DNA of 64,000 bases from Gemmata massiliana (GCF_901538265.1 NZ_LR593886.1:7213738-7277737), one strand, 5' to 3'. Positions 16,458-25,553 are shown, numbered from the stretch's first letter. Notes: a model not told the origin generated them from the letters alone. Program-made: numbers and translations.

Positions 16458-17828
16458 ATGCGTTGGTTTCTTGTAATCGTCGCACTCATCGGCGCCGCGA
16501 TCGCGCTCCAGGCGGGGCTGGTCGCGTTCGCAGGGTACGTGCTGCTCGGTGTGTACCTGCTGTCGCGTTATTTGGCACGCAGATGGGTGCGCGACCTCAG
16601 CGCGGCGCGCGAGTGCGATTCGGTCCCGCGCGAAGTGGGCGAAACGACCGAAGTCACCGTGACGCTCACCAACACCGGGGCGATTCCGATCGCGTGGGTG
16701 CTGGTCGAGGATCTGCTACCGGACTTCGCGGTGAAGGCCCGCACGCCGCGTATTACGGTCAAAGGCAAGCGCGTTCACGTCGTGACCCTTCGCGGGAAGC
16801 AAACGAAGACGATCAAGTACAAGGTCACGTTCGCGATGCGCGGGTACTACCCGCTCGGGCCGACGCTGCTCGAAACCGGCGACGTGTTCGGGCTGCACCG
16901 GCGCCACCGCGTGATCGGGAAACCAGTTTACGTGATGGTGTACCCCAAGGTCGTTCCTCTACCCAAATACAACTTCGTGTCCGAACGACCGATCGGGGAA
17001 GTGCGACTCCAGAACCGGCTCTTTGAAGACCCGACTCGGACCGCGGGCGTTCGACAGTACGTGATGGGCGACCCGCTCCAGCGCGTCCACTGGAAGGTGA
17101 CCGCGCGCACGGGTCAGCTCCACAGCCGCATTTACGAACCCACCACGCTCGCCGGCGCAACGATCCTCGTCGACTTCCACCAGGACGGTTACCACAAGCG
17201 CGGCGAGCCGCACCGCTCGGAACTCGTGGTCACTACAGCCGCGAGCATCGCCTACGCGGTGTCGGTGCTGAACGTGCAAGTCGGGTTCGCGAGCAACGGG
17301 CGCGACGCCGCCGATCGCATCCGGGAAGAATCGCTCGCCGCGGAATCGCCCGAAGCGCAAGCCGAAGGGCATGCGACGCGCGACGAGGCCCGGGACCGGT
17401 TCGCACTAAACGAAGAGAGCGACCGCGTTCGGCCGGTCGTGGTGGACACGCGGCGCGGGTTCGATCAGTTCCAGCAAATCCGCGAAGCACTCGCGCGGCT
17501 CGAATTCACGGACGCCTTCACCTTCGCGCAACTCGCGTTAGAAATGGCCGCGCGCATGCCGCGCGACGCAACGGCGATTGCCGTACTCCCGCGGGTGCCG
17601 GTCGAAACGGCGATCGCCCTGGGTACGCTGCGCAGACAGGGGTTCGCGGTGAGCGTGATCCTCATCGGGCTGGACGAAAACCACAAGCTCGAAGCGCACG
17701 GGCGCCTGCTCGCTGAAACGGTTCGCGACATCCGGTACGCGAATACCGTGGAAGAACTGGCGACCCTCGGCGCGAACACGGCCGCTCACAGCCCGGCTGC
17801 ATACACGGTCGATATACCATTGGGGTAA
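16458..17828 (+). CDS. DUF58-domain protein, MoxR partner
   Basis: 456 aa from ATG 16458 (MRWFLVIVALIGAAIALQ). A GTG 23 codons upstream would encode only a Phe-rich translation of the pyrimidine tract and was rejected. Two membrane helices occupy residues about 1-40. A beta-rich region follows (VTVTLTNTGAIPIAWVLVEDLLP). The DUF58 core includes VRQYVMGDPLQRVHWKVTARTGQLHSR, where family members carry the conserved D-x-x-R-x-I-x-W-like motif, and a VWA-like C-terminus follows. No Shine-Dalgarno is visible, probably because the repeat inserted right before the start. DUF58 proteins work with MoxR ATPases in envelope complexes. Confidence 0.85.
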   Translation: MRWFLVIVALIGAAIALQAGLVAFAGYVLLGVYLLSRYLARRWVRDLSAARECDSVPREVGETTEVTVTLTNTGAIPIAWVLVEDLLPDFAVKARTPRITVKGKRVHVVTLRGKQTKTIKYKVTFAMRGYYPLGPTLLETGDVFGLHRRHRVIGKPVYVMVYPKVVPLPKYNFVSERPIGEVRLQNRLFEDPTRTAGVRQYVMGDPLQRVHWKVTARTGQLHSRIYEPTTLAGATILVDFHQDGYHKRGEPHRSELVVTTAASIAYAVSVLNVQVGFASNGRDAADRIREESLAAESPEAQAEGHATRDEARDRFALNEESDRVRPVVVDTRRGFDQFQQIREALARLEFTDAFTFAQLALEMAARMPRDATAIAVLPRVPVETAIALGTLRRQGFAVSVILIGLDENHKLEAHGRLLAETVRDIRYANTVEELATLGANTAAHSPAAYTVDIPLG

Positions 17829-17845
17829 ATTGAGAGAATCGCTGG

Positions 17846-18181
17846 TTACTTTTTTAAACGAGGAGCCGGCGCCTCGTGTATGTGCATGTGGTCCACGCAC
17901 ATTAACCCATGCTCGTTGATCCACAATTTAATTACAGTCCCATCATCAGCTCTTATTCTCGCCTTTGTCGCCTTGATCGAAAGCCCATTGATTGTGATCT
18001 CGATGCGAGAGCCTTGTGGTGTTTTTGCAAGCACGAACTTGACAACTGCTTTTTCCGGAATGGATATTTCGGTGTTTTCCAACCCGTCAATTTGATGTTG
18101 GGGCGGTTTTACAGCCTCGACCGGCTTGGATGCCCCTGTCGCTCCAAGCAAGATCATGCAAACAAGAATAGTTTGCGACAT
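17846..18181 (-). CDS. Small secreted hypothetical protein
   Basis: 111 aa from ATG 18181 (MSQTILVCMILLGATG), with GAGGG about six bases upstream. The signal peptide probably ends near the Ala/Ser-Lys-Pro junction. The mature part alternates beta-like segments (KAVVKFVLAK, SRIEITINGLSIKATKARI, TVIKLWINEHG) and ends with a His/Met stretch (CVDHMHIHEAPAP) that could bind a metal. I recognise no family. It is convergent with the DUF58 gene and divergent from ubiA. Confidence 0.6.
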   Translation of the reverse strand: MSQTILVCMILLGATGASKPVEAVKPPQHQIDGLENTEISIPEKAVVKFVLAKTPQGSRIEITINGLSIKATKARIRADDGTVIKLWINEHGLMCVDHMHIHEAPAPRLKK

Positions 18182-18326
18182 GGTAACCCTCACCGTCGGC
18201 CAACGGATTCATTTCCGAGGGTCACATAATTACACTTCCGAATTCTGTCGAGAGGAGTCGAGCGCGTCTGAGCTATTCAGGCTCGCTCACAGCGACGCTC
18301 GAGGCGGGCGTCGCTACCCTAGCCGC

Positions 18327-19256
18327 ATGAACCGCGACCGAATGCTCGCCTTTGCTCAGCTCCTCCGCATCCCGAACGTGTTCACCGCGTTCGCCGATAT
18401 CGCGCTCGGCGCCTGCGTCGGTGCGGCCCTCGTTCCGGACGCACCGGCGCAGTTCTGGGGCGCGTACCTCATTCTCGCGCTCGCGTCGGGGTGCTTGTAC
18501 CTCGCCGGGATGGTCTGGAACGACTTCTTCGATTTCGCCGAAGACAAAAAGGCGCGCCCGTTCCGACCGCTCCCCTCCGGCCGCGTGAAACGAGGGACCG
18601 CAGTCGTTCTGGGCGTGCTGCTGTTCGCGGCCGGGGTCGCACTCGCTGGGGCGGCCGGGTTCGTGGCGCAAGCCGAGTGGACACACGAACCGCTCGTGTT
18701 CGCGCTGGGGTTGATGGCGGCGGTGCTCATTTACGACGGCGGGGCGAAGCGCACGCCCTTCGGCCCGATCGCGATGGCCGCGTGCCGGTTCCTGAACGTG
18801 TTGTTCGCGCTGTCGCTCGTCCCCGATTCCGCACTCGAAATCGAAAAGCGCATCCACCTCGCGGGCGTGGTGGGCGTGTACATCGTAGGCGTGACGTGGT
18901 TCGCCCGCACCGAAGAGAGCAAGAGCCGGCAGCGCGACCTCGCGCTCGCGGCCGGTGTCATCGGGCTGGCGCTGTTCCTCGCGCTACTGCTCCGGGTGAA
19001 ACTCGGGAGCGCGCTGGGCACGTTCGCGTTCCCGTACCTGTTGGTCGGGTTCGGGTTCCTGGTAGGTCTGCCCGTTTCGCGCGCGATCGCCGACCCGGGA
19101 CCGCGCAACGTGCAAGCCGCCGTCAAGCGGTGCGTGCTCGGGCTGGTGTTCCTCGACGCGGTACTCGCGACGATGTTCGTCGGGCTGCCCGGGCTGCTCG
19201 TGCTTTTGTTGTTGCCCCCCGCGCTCTGGCTCGGAAAATGGGTCTACTCGACCTGA
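18327..19256 (+). CDS. UbiA-family prenyltransferase
   Basis: 309 aa from ATG 18327 (MNRDRMLAFAQLLRIPN). The first Asp-rich motif NDFFDFAED (NDxxDxxxD) lies at about residue 71 and the second conserved loop is IYDGGAKRTPFGPIAMAACR. Eight or nine membrane helices are visible. UbiA enzymes transfer a prenyl chain to an aromatic or other small acceptor in quinone, haem or lipid synthesis; the acceptor cannot be told here. A form with IYDGGAKRTPFGP is common in planctomycete genomes next to unrelated genes. The MITE-like element begins 12 bp after its stop. Confidence 0.85.
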   Translation: MNRDRMLAFAQLLRIPNVFTAFADIALGACVGAALVPDAPAQFWGAYLILALASGCLYLAGMVWNDFFDFAEDKKARPFRPLPSGRVKRGTAVVLGVLLFAAGVALAGAAGFVAQAEWTHEPLVFALGLMAAVLIYDGGAKRTPFGPIAMAACRFLNVLFALSLVPDSALEIEKRIHLAGVVGVYIVGVTWFARTEESKSRQRDLALAAGVIGLALFLALLLRVKLGSALGTFAFPYLLVGFGFLVGLPVSRAIADPGPRNVQAAVKRCVLGLVFLDAVLATMFVGLPGLLVLLLLPPALWLGKWVYST

Positions 19257-19268
19257 GTAAAATGCCGG

Positions 19269-19528
19269 GCGAAGAAGAACCGCAGATCACGCAGAGAACG
19301 CCGATCAATGCAAAAAGCAGCGAACGCCTTGCGTCAGCCCGCCGGTACTGGCCGAAAACCACTGGCGGGCTGACGCAAGGCGAACCGCGAAGCGCTGCTC
19401 TGGCCCGACACACCGGTACTGGCTGAAAACCATCGGCGGGCTGACGCCGCGCCGTTCGCCCGCACCATGATCCAATGCCTCGCAGTATTTGATTGGCGTT
19501 CTCTGCGTGATCTGCGGTTCTTCTTCGC
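19269..19528. mobile_element. 260-bp MITE-like element with perfect 34-bp inverted ends
   Basis: The sequence at 19269-19302 is the exact reverse complement of 19495-19528 (34/34). Between them lies a perfect 18-bp palindrome (19326-19343 with 19364-19381) around a 20-nt spacer, plus a second partial copy of its spacer and right arm (about 19413-19446). No ORF is supported inside. Size, structure and position directly after ubiA fit a non-autonomous element or a nested REP cluster. Confidence 0.75.
19326..19446. repeat. REP-like palindromes (GCGTCAGCCCGCC family)
   Basis: Arms 19326-19343 and 19364-19381 are perfect 18-bp reverse complements. A related half copy, with the shared spacer (CCGGTACTGGCTGAAAACCA) and the GGCGGGCTGACGC arm, follows at 19413-19446. 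Confidence 0.7.
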
Positions 19529-19553
19529 TCAACCTCAAACACCCAACACCACC

Positions 19554-21251
19554 ATGCACGACCGTCGCACGTTCCTGCTCACCGGAGGCGCTACCGTGGC
19601 CGCTACACTGATCCCCGACACGCTCTCGGGCGCGGACGGCAACGATGAAGCCGCGGCCGTTATCAAGGCCCACGTCACGAAGTTGCAGCCCCTGGAGGTC
19701 GCGAGCGGGATCGCGTGGTGGACCGCGAACACCACCGGTAAGGACGAAGACTTCCAGAAGAAGGAAGAAGCGCAGAACAAGATCGACGCGGCCCTCTCCG
19801 ACAAGAAGATGTTCGACCGCGTAAAGGCGCTGAAGGCCGCGGCCGATAAGGGCGACATCAAGGACGCGCTGGTCGCGCGCCAGATCCAACTACTGTACTT
19901 GCAGTACCTCGAAAAGCAGGTCGCGCCGGAACTGCTCAAGAAGATCACCTCGAAGGCGAACGCCGTCGAACAGGCGTTCAACGTGTTCCGCGCGAAGGTG
20001 GACGGGCAGGAGATCCCGGACAGCAAGGTGCGCAGCACGCTCAAGGAATCCACCGACTCCACGCTGCGTCAGAAAGTGTGGGAAGCGAGCAAGGGCGTCG
20101 GGGCCGCGGTCGAAGCGGACCTGGCCGAGTTGGTGAAGCTCCGCAACGAAGCGGCCACGCAACTCGGGTTCAAGAACTTCCACGCGCTGCAACTCACGCT
20201 CAACGAGCAGGACGGCACGGAACTCATCAAGCTGTTCGACGACCTCGACAAGCTCACGAAGGAGCCGTTCACGAAGTCGAAGGCCGAAATCGACGAGCGG
20301 CTCGCGAAGAAGCTCAATGTCGGGGTCGCGGACCTGATGCCGTGGCACTACTTCGATCCGTTCTTCCAGGAATCGCCCGCGGTCTTCGACGCGAACCTGG
20401 ACGCGCCGTACACGAAGGCCGACCTGCTCAAGCTCTGTCGCGACTTCTACGCGGGAATCGGGCTACCCATCGACGACGTGATCGCGCGGAGCGACCTGTA
20501 CGAGAAGAAAGGCAAGTCGCCGCACGCCTTCTGCACCGACATCGACCGCGAGGGCGACGTGCGCGTGCTCGCGAACATCGTGCCCAATGAATACTGGATG
20601 GGTACGATGCTCCACGAATTGGGGCACTCGGTGTACTCGTCGAAGAACATCCCGCAGACGGTGCCGTACCTCCTGCGGGCCGAAGCCCACATCCTCACGA
20701 CCGAGGGCGTCGCGATGCAGTTCGAGCGGTTCAGCAAGTCGCGCGCGTGGCTCGAGAAGATGGGCGTGAAGGTGGACGCGCCGGCCGAGTTCGACGAAGC
20801 CGCCCGGAAGGTGCAGCGGAACCAACTGCTCATCTTCAGTCGGTGGTGTCAGGTGATGCTGCGGTTCGAGAAGGCCATGTACGAAGACCCCAAGCAGAAC
20901 CTCAACAAGCTCTGGTGGGATCTGGTGGAGCAGTACCAGCAGGTGAAGAAGCCGAAGGACCGCAACGCGCCGGACTACGCGAGCAAGATCCACATTTGCA
21001 GCGCCCCGGTGTACTACCACAACTACATGATGGGCCAGTTGTTCGCGTCACAGGTCCACCACGCGCTCTCGAAGGCCGTGTTCAACGCGGACCCGAAGAC
21101 CACCATCTACATCGGCGAGAAGAAGGTGGGCGGGTTCATGAAGGAGAAGGTGTTCGAGCCGGGCCGCACGAAGACGTGGAAGGAACTGGCCAAGTTCGCG
21201 ACCGGGGAAGAACTCAGCCCGGCCGCGTTCGCGAAAGACTTCGAGGGGTAG
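19554..21251 (+). CDS. Secreted zinc metallopeptidase of the M2/M3 (gluzincin) type
   Basis: 565 aa from ATG 19554 (MHDRRTFLLTGGATVAATL), an N-terminus resembling a Tat signal. The zinc motif is H354-E-L-G-H358 (TMLHELGHSVYS), with the third ligand probably Glu384 in ILTTEGVAMQ. Further on, SAPVYYHNYMMGQLFASQ matches the substrate-binding tract of peptidyl-dipeptidase (ACE-like, M2) enzymes; M3 oligopeptidases are the alternative. It would cleave peptides outside the cytoplasm. An upstream in-frame start at 19467 lies in the MITE-like arm and was rejected. Confidence 0.85.
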   Translation: MHDRRTFLLTGGATVAATLIPDTLSGADGNDEAAAVIKAHVTKLQPLEVASGIAWWTANTTGKDEDFQKKEEAQNKIDAALSDKKMFDRVKALKAAADKGDIKDALVARQIQLLYLQYLEKQVAPELLKKITSKANAVEQAFNVFRAKVDGQEIPDSKVRSTLKESTDSTLRQKVWEASKGVGAAVEADLAELVKLRNEAATQLGFKNFHALQLTLNEQDGTELIKLFDDLDKLTKEPFTKSKAEIDERLAKKLNVGVADLMPWHYFDPFFQESPAVFDANLDAPYTKADLLKLCRDFYAGIGLPIDDVIARSDLYEKKGKSPHAFCTDIDREGDVRVLANIVPNEYWMGTMLHELGHSVYSSKNIPQTVPYLLRAEAHILTTEGVAMQFERFSKSRAWLEKMGVKVDAPAEFDEAARKVQRNQLLIFSRWCQVMLRFEKAMYEDPKQNLNKLWWDLVEQYQQVKKPKDRNAPDYASKIHICSAPVYYHNYMMGQLFASQVHHALSKAVFNADPKTTIYIGEKKVGGFMKEKVFEPGRTKTWKELAKFATGEELSPAAFAKDFEG

Positions 21252-21288
21252 AACGGGCGCACCTCCCGGCGCACCCGCACCGGGGGGC

Positions 21289-22599
21289 TTACTTGCCGAC
21301 GCGGAACAACTGCGTACCGGTGCGAACGAAGAACGCGCCGTCGACCGCAGCGACCCCGTACACAATGGGGTCGAGGTACTCGCCCGGAGTCTCCTTTTTC
21401 TCCGGGGCGCCCGCGGCGGCTTTGGGCTTCGGCTTCGGTTCCCACAGCTTGTTCGACGCGACCAGATCGAACTCCGAACCCGCCTTGAGCACGCTGGTCG
21501 TGCCGTCCTTGCCGAAGAAGTAAACGTACTTGCCCGCGCCCAGCGGCGAGGCCCAGCACGCACCGTCGATCCGCTCGGAGAACAGCTCCTTGCCGGTCTT
21601 CAGGTCGTGCGCGTATACGACGCCCACCTGGTTCACGAAGTACGCGACGCCCTCGTAACCGAGCGGGGTGGCGTAGTTGGAGATCCCGACCTTCGCGGTC
21701 CAGGCGGTCTCGAACCCGGGCTTGCCGTCCTTCGCGACGAGCTTCAGGCACCCGTTGCCCTTCGCGCCCGCGGGCGGGTCGTCCTTGGATCGGCTGGCAC
21801 CGCCCCCGAACAGCACCCGGTCACCGACCACCGACGCCGACGGCAGCGTGTTCCCGACCACGTTGTCGAGCTTCCACAGTTCTTTGCCCGTATCGGCCGC
21901 GTAGCCGATCACGGTGCCGGCGCTGCTGGCGATCACTTCCTGCTTGCCGTCACGGGTCGCGATCACGGGCGAGGTCCACGCGCCCTTCTGCTCGCGCTCC
22001 GTCTTCCACTTGTTCTTGCCGGTCGCCTTATCGACCGCGAGCAGGTACGACGGCCCACGGTGATCGATCAGAATGTAAATCGCGTCAGCAGTTTGGGCCG
22101 GCGAGCTGCCGACCCCGTGACCGCCCTGGAACTCGCCGTACTCTTTCGAGAGCGACCGCTCCCAGCGCACCTTGCCGGCGTGCGTGAGGGCGATCAGGTT
22201 GCCGCCCTCGAAGAAGCAGTACAGCCCGTCCGCGTCGACACACGGGGTAGGGGCCGCGCGGCTAATGGTGAAGCCCCATTTCGCCTTCTGCGTCGGCTCA
22301 AACGTGTGGCGCCACTTCTCCTTCCCGGTCTTCGCATCAAGGGCGACGACGAACCCTTTCTCGCGCTGGTCCCCTTCGACGGCCGTGAGGTACACGGTGC
22401 CGCCCCACACCACCGGCGACGACTGGCCGTACCCCGGCAGGTCCGCCTTCCACGCGACGCCGTCCTTCGGCGACCACTGGGTCGGGTAATCGCCTTTAGC
22501 CGCACCGTCGCCGGTGCCGCGGAAGCTGGGCCAGGCATCGGCCGCGGTCGCGGAGGTGCCCGCGACCGTCAGACCCAGGAGCGCGAGAATCGTTCGCAT
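21289..22599 (-). CDS. Secreted PQQ-type beta-propeller protein
   Basis: 436 aa from ATG 22599 (MRTILALLGLTVAGTSATAADAWPSFRG), with a signal peptide. The PQQ-like/quinoprotein repeats are clear: VVALDAKTGKEKWRHTF, LLAVDKATGKNKWKT, GYAADTGKELWKLDN and YAHDLKTGKELFSERI. The opening AWPSFRG is typical of planctomycete 'outer membrane protein assembly BamB-like' propellers. Such proteins rarely bind PQQ and often serve as scaffolds. It follows the PepSY gene by 22 bp, so the two are probably cotranscribed. Confidence 0.82.
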   Translation of the reverse strand: MRTILALLGLTVAGTSATAADAWPSFRGTGDGAAKGDYPTQWSPKDGVAWKADLPGYGQSSPVVWGGTVYLTAVEGDQREKGFVVALDAKTGKEKWRHTFEPTQKAKWGFTISRAAPTPCVDADGLYCFFEGGNLIALTHAGKVRWERSLSKEYGEFQGGHGVGSSPAQTADAIYILIDHRGPSYLLAVDKATGKNKWKTEREQKGAWTSPVIATRDGKQEVIASSAGTVIGYAADTGKELWKLDNVVGNTLPSASVVGDRVLFGGGASRSKDDPPAGAKGNGCLKLVAKDGKPGFETAWTAKVGISNYATPLGYEGVAYFVNQVGVVYAHDLKTGKELFSERIDGACWASPLGAGKYVYFFGKDGTTSVLKAGSEFDLVASNKLWEPKPKPKAAAGAPEKKETPGEYLDPIVYGVAAVDGAFFVRTGTQLFRVGK

Positions 22600-22621
22600 C
22601 ACTATCCTCAAAAGACCTTCG

Positions 22622-23749
22622 TTAACGGGGCGAAAGGACGTCGTGCATCCCGAGTCCGAGTGCGGTGGCGACCCCGACACTAAACAGCAGAACGACGAAC
22701 CCGAGTTTGCGCGTGGCCTTGAGTTGCCACCACATGAAGATACCGGACACGCCCCAGAACACCATGACGAAGGCCATCGCGTCGACGATGACCGCCCAGA
22801 ACCACTTCGCGTTCTGCCCCCCGGGGAACCCGTGCGTGAGGTGCAGGCGCGTGAGGAACCGGCGCGTCGAGAGTTCGTCGGCCGGCGGAGCCGCGTCGGT
22901 GGACGCGCCGCTCACGGTGCCCTCCATCGCGTTGTAGCTCACGCGCCAGGTCTTCGTGCCGTCGGACATCAGGAAACTGAGATCCGGCACGCTGCTCACC
23001 TTAACTTCACCGCCCTGGAAACCGGTGCGTTCCAGAACAACGGGCACGGCCGCCTTCACGCGCTCGTGCATCGGGTCGGGCAGCGCGAGCGGGCCGGTCA
23101 TGGGCGCAGCGGCCGCGGGCGCGTCGGACTTCTCTCCGCCCTTCGGAGCGGGCCGTTCTCCCCGACCCCCGCCGCCACCGCCACCGCCACCGCCGCCACC
23201 CCGATTACCACCACCTTTGGTGGCGCCGCCCTTGGCGCTACCAATGGCGAACGGCGCTTTCTCTTCGACCTTTGCGGCCACCGGAGCCGGGCGCGAGCGC
23301 ACCGTGCCCCCGGGGTTGGTCACGTCGAAAAGAACCGTCACCTCGCGATCATCGACCTTCACCGTGGCGAACGCGAAATCGCGGGTGTACTTCACCTTCT
23401 CCGGTTCCACGAGCGCGTAGGGTTTCCCCTCCTTGGCGCGCTCGTTGAGGGCCTGAACCACCTGCTCGGCGATCGCGCTCGGGGCCGGCAGCGATTCCAT
23501 CGGCGTGCCCTGTATCTCGCTCGCGCCGAACGAGACGAACGGTGCGTCGCTGAACGCCGTGGGGTGGTTGAACAGGAACCCGGTGGCCCCGTACAGGATC
23601 ACCCAAGGCAGCAGGAACAGCCCGAAGTACAAGTGCCCCCGGCGCACCAGGTGCATGGCCCGTTTGCGCACCGGGCGCCGGGACACGCGCGGGACCGGCG
23701 TGCGGGCCGCAGCCGGGGCCAACTGCTCGGTCGGTTCAGCAACGCTCAT
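22622..23749 (-). CDS. PepSY-type membrane protein with glycine-rich spacer
   Basis: 375 aa from ATG 23749, with GGGAGA upstream. An N-terminal helix (LYFGLFLLPWVILYGATGFLFNHP) and C-terminal helices (WFWAVIVDAMAFVMVFWGVSGIFMWWQL, then GFVVLLFSVGVATALGLG) carry the His/Trp pattern of PepSY-associated transmembrane proteins. A long periplasmic loop includes a Gly-only tract (positions about 23163-23220) that is probably a flexible linker. PepSY-TM proteins often accompany siderophore or haem uptake and ferric reduction. hemP lies divergently upstream, supporting an iron role. Confidence 0.78.
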   Translation of the reverse strand: MSVAEPTEQLAPAAARTPVPRVSRRPVRKRAMHLVRRGHLYFGLFLLPWVILYGATGFLFNHPTAFSDAPFVSFGASEIQGTPMESLPAPSAIAEQVVQALNERAKEGKPYALVEPEKVKYTRDFAFATVKVDDREVTVLFDVTNPGGTVRSRPAPVAAKVEEKAPFAIGSAKGGATKGGGNRGGGGGGGGGGGGRGERPAPKGGEKSDAPAAAAPMTGPLALPDPMHERVKAAVPVVLERTGFQGGEVKVSSVPDLSFLMSDGTKTWRVSYNAMEGTVSGASTDAAPPADELSTRRFLTRLHLTHGFPGGQNAKWFWAVIVDAMAFVMVFWGVSGIFMWWQLKATRKLGFVVLLFSVGVATALGLGMHDVLSPR

Positions 23750-23774
23750 CGTCGTCTCCCTGGGTTCCCCGAAT

Positions 23775-24899
23775 TTAGTAGTCGCCGCCGATCACTTCGC
23801 CACCGTTCCGGCTCCCGAGCGCGCGGTACGTGGTCATGTCGATGGAGTCGCGGACGAACTTGACCGACCCGTCCCCGAACACGAAGTTGGCCCCGCCGGT
23901 ATGAGAACTATTAAAGGCCGAGAGCGCCGTGTTCCGGTACCACGCGGTCGCGTCGTTGGTGCTCAACCCGCCCGCGGTCGCGGACGCGGTGCCCGCCTTG
24001 GCGTTCACCGTGGCGCTCTTGCCCACGAGGGTCCGGGTGTTCATCGGGGTCATCGTGACGCCGTCGCTGGTGTCGGCCCCGGGGTGCGGGAACGCATAAT
24101 TGGTGTTCCCGGTGTACGGCCGGCCGGTCAGGTCCGAACCGTCGAAGTTGCTCGTCCCGCTCACCCACGTACTCCCGAGCACCCGGTAGTGCTTCTCGCC
24201 CACCAGGAACGTGTTGGACAGCCCGTCCGTCACGCTCGCCAGGTTGATTTTTGTTACGGTCCCCAGGACGGTCGTCGGCGATCCCACGGGGGGCGGCTGG
24301 AAGGCGGAGGCCATCATGCCGTCGTCCGCGGTCCAGCGGAGCTTCGGCGAGGTGACCACGGTCCCGCTGGCGTCGGTGGCGTACTGGAAGTTCCCGCGCG
24401 ACGCGGCGTAGCTGCAGTACGCCCCGTACCCGGTCGCGGTGGGCATCGGCATCCCTGGGCACAGGTACGTCGGGATCGGGTTCTTCGTGAGATCAAAGTT
24501 GGTCGGCCCGCCGGCGACGAGCGGGGTCGTCTTGTCGGTGGCTCCCTTGGCCGGGTTGTACTGCTTGGCGATATTGTCCTGCTCCAGGTACGGGAGCAGG
24601 TACAGGAACCCGCTGTGGTGCTTGGACGGGGCTTCGGGCGGTAAGGCGTTGGACGTCGAGCCGCCCTCGTCGTGCCCGTTCGGGGCGTAGCTGAACGGGG
24701 GCAACTTCTCCACCGCCCCGTGGTAGTTGTGAACGGCGAGCCCGATCTGCTTGAGGTTGTTGGCGCACTTCATCCGAGCGGCCGCTTCGCGGACCTTCTG
24801 CACCGCGGGCAGGAGCAGCCCGATGAGGACCGCAATAATCGCGATCACGACCAGCAACTCGATCAGCGTAAACGCGCGGCGGTACCGGTTCAGACTCAC
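23775..24899 (-). CDS. DUF1559 protein with prepilin-type N-terminus
   Basis: 374 aa from GTG 24899 ([18 protein letters not shown]), with GGAG seven bases upstream. An upstream extension to 25067 has no family support. The N-terminus is a class III/type IV prepilin signal ([39 protein letters not shown]). The DUF1559 body follows and ends with the typical C-terminus [19 protein letters not shown]. Planctomycetes encode dozens of these proteins, thought to be processed by a prepilin peptidase and displayed on the surface, function unknown. It precedes the PepSY and propeller genes on the same strand. Confidence 0.93.
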   Translation of the reverse strand: MSLNRYRRAFTLIELLVVIAIIAVLIGLLLPAVQKVREAAARMKCANNLKQIGLAVHNYHGAVEKLPPFSYAPNGHDEGGSTSNALPPEAPSKHHSGFLYLLPYLEQDNIAKQYNPAKGATDKTTPLVAGGPTNFDLTKNPIPTYLCPGMPMPTATGYGAYCSYAASRGNFQYATDASGTVVTSPKLRWTADDGMMASAFQPPPVGSPTTVLGTVTKINLASVTDGLSNTFLVGEKHYRVLGSTWVSGTSNFDGSDLTGRPYTGNTNYAFPHPGADTSDGVTMTPMNTRTLVGKSATVNAKAGTASATAGGLSTNDATAWYRNTALSAFNSSHTGGANFVFGDGSVKFVRDSIDMTTYRALGSRNGGEVIGGDY

Positions 24900-25218
24900 G
24901 GTGTACTCCGAGAGAACGTGGAGAGGAGCTGCATTGCGAAGCGCGGCGGGCGCGAAAGCGGGATTCAGGCGCGTCCCGAGCAATAGCGGAGCAAGCTCCC
25001 GCGAGAACGACCCGTGGCAACTCGGACGGTTCTCATTGCGGGCACTGTTGAGACAAATTCTCAACAAGATGGCTTTACATTACGGCGGGATTAGATACTG
25101 TCAACATCCGAAGCGAAAAAGATCGCACTGAATCACTGCGAGTTTGCTCGCGGTCGGAGTTCGGTGCGGCCCAAACCTTTGAAATTGCGTCTCAGTACCG
25201 CAATTGAAAGGTCCCGCC
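24900..25218. other. Divergent promoter region between the DUF1559 gene and hemP
   Basis: A 319-bp gene-less stretch whose A+T-rich centre carries the inverted repeat at 25046-25066. Promoters for both directions must lie here. Confidence 0.55.
25046..25066. promoter_or_regulatory. Fur-like inverted repeat upstream of hemP
   Basis: TGTTGAGA-CAAAT-TCTCAACA has perfect 8-bp arms. The core TTGAGAnnnnnTCTCAA resembles the spacing of ferric-uptake-type operators (TGAGAA...TTCTCA). hemP is Fur-controlled in many bacteria. The operator assignment is inference. Confidence 0.45.
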
Positions 25219-25395
25219 ATGAGCGACACGGAATTGGAAGAAGACCGCGACGAGGCTCCGGACACGGTCGGACCGGACCGAACCATCAAGGCGGACGAAC
25301 TGTTCGCCGGCAAACGCGAGGTGTGGATCGACCTCGACGGGGTGCGCTATCGTTTGCGCATCACCCGGCGCGGGAAGCTGATCTTGCAGAAATGA
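25219..25395 (+). CDS. hemP: Hemin uptake protein HemP-like
   Basis: 58 aa from ATG 25219 (MSDTELEEDRDE), with GAAAGG upstream; an alternative TTG lies five codons earlier. The C-terminus VWIDLDGVRYRLRITRRGKLILQK is the HemP signature (I-x-H/L-x-G-x-x-Y-x-L-R-x-T-x-x-G-K-L-I-L). HemP is a small cytoplasmic activator of haem-uptake genes in some proteobacteria. It stands alone here, divergent from the DUF1559/PepSY/propeller group, and is followed at once by a purine-rich repeat. Confidence 0.8.
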   Translation: MSDTELEEDRDEAPDTVGPDRTIKADELFAGKREVWIDLDGVRYRLRITRRGKLILQK

Positions 25396-25451
25396 AGAAG
25401 GAAAAAGGAGAAAGGCAAAAGGAAAAAGTAAAGGACACAAAAGCAAAGCAG
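25396..25451 (+). repeat. Purine-rich tract after hemP
   Basis: Starts immediately after the hemP stop and shares the string AGAAGGAAAAAGGA and later AAAGGCAAAA with the tract after moxR (15880-15986). Confidence 0.6.
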
Positions 25452-25502
25452 TAAAGCTCCCCTCGCGCCAGTTCAAGCGCGTGCCCACATTACTCAAAGC
25501 CC

Positions 25503-25553
25503 AAAGCGTTCGGGGCGCGCGATGGAAGATCCATCGCGCGCCCCGAACGCTTT
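25503..25553. terminator. Perfect 24-bp hairpin between convergent genes
   Basis: 25503-25526 pairs perfectly with 25530-25553 around a 3-nt loop (AGA). It lies between hemP (plus) and the TlpA-like gene (minus), so it would serve as a bidirectional terminator. No strong T-run follows on either side. Confidence 0.75.
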
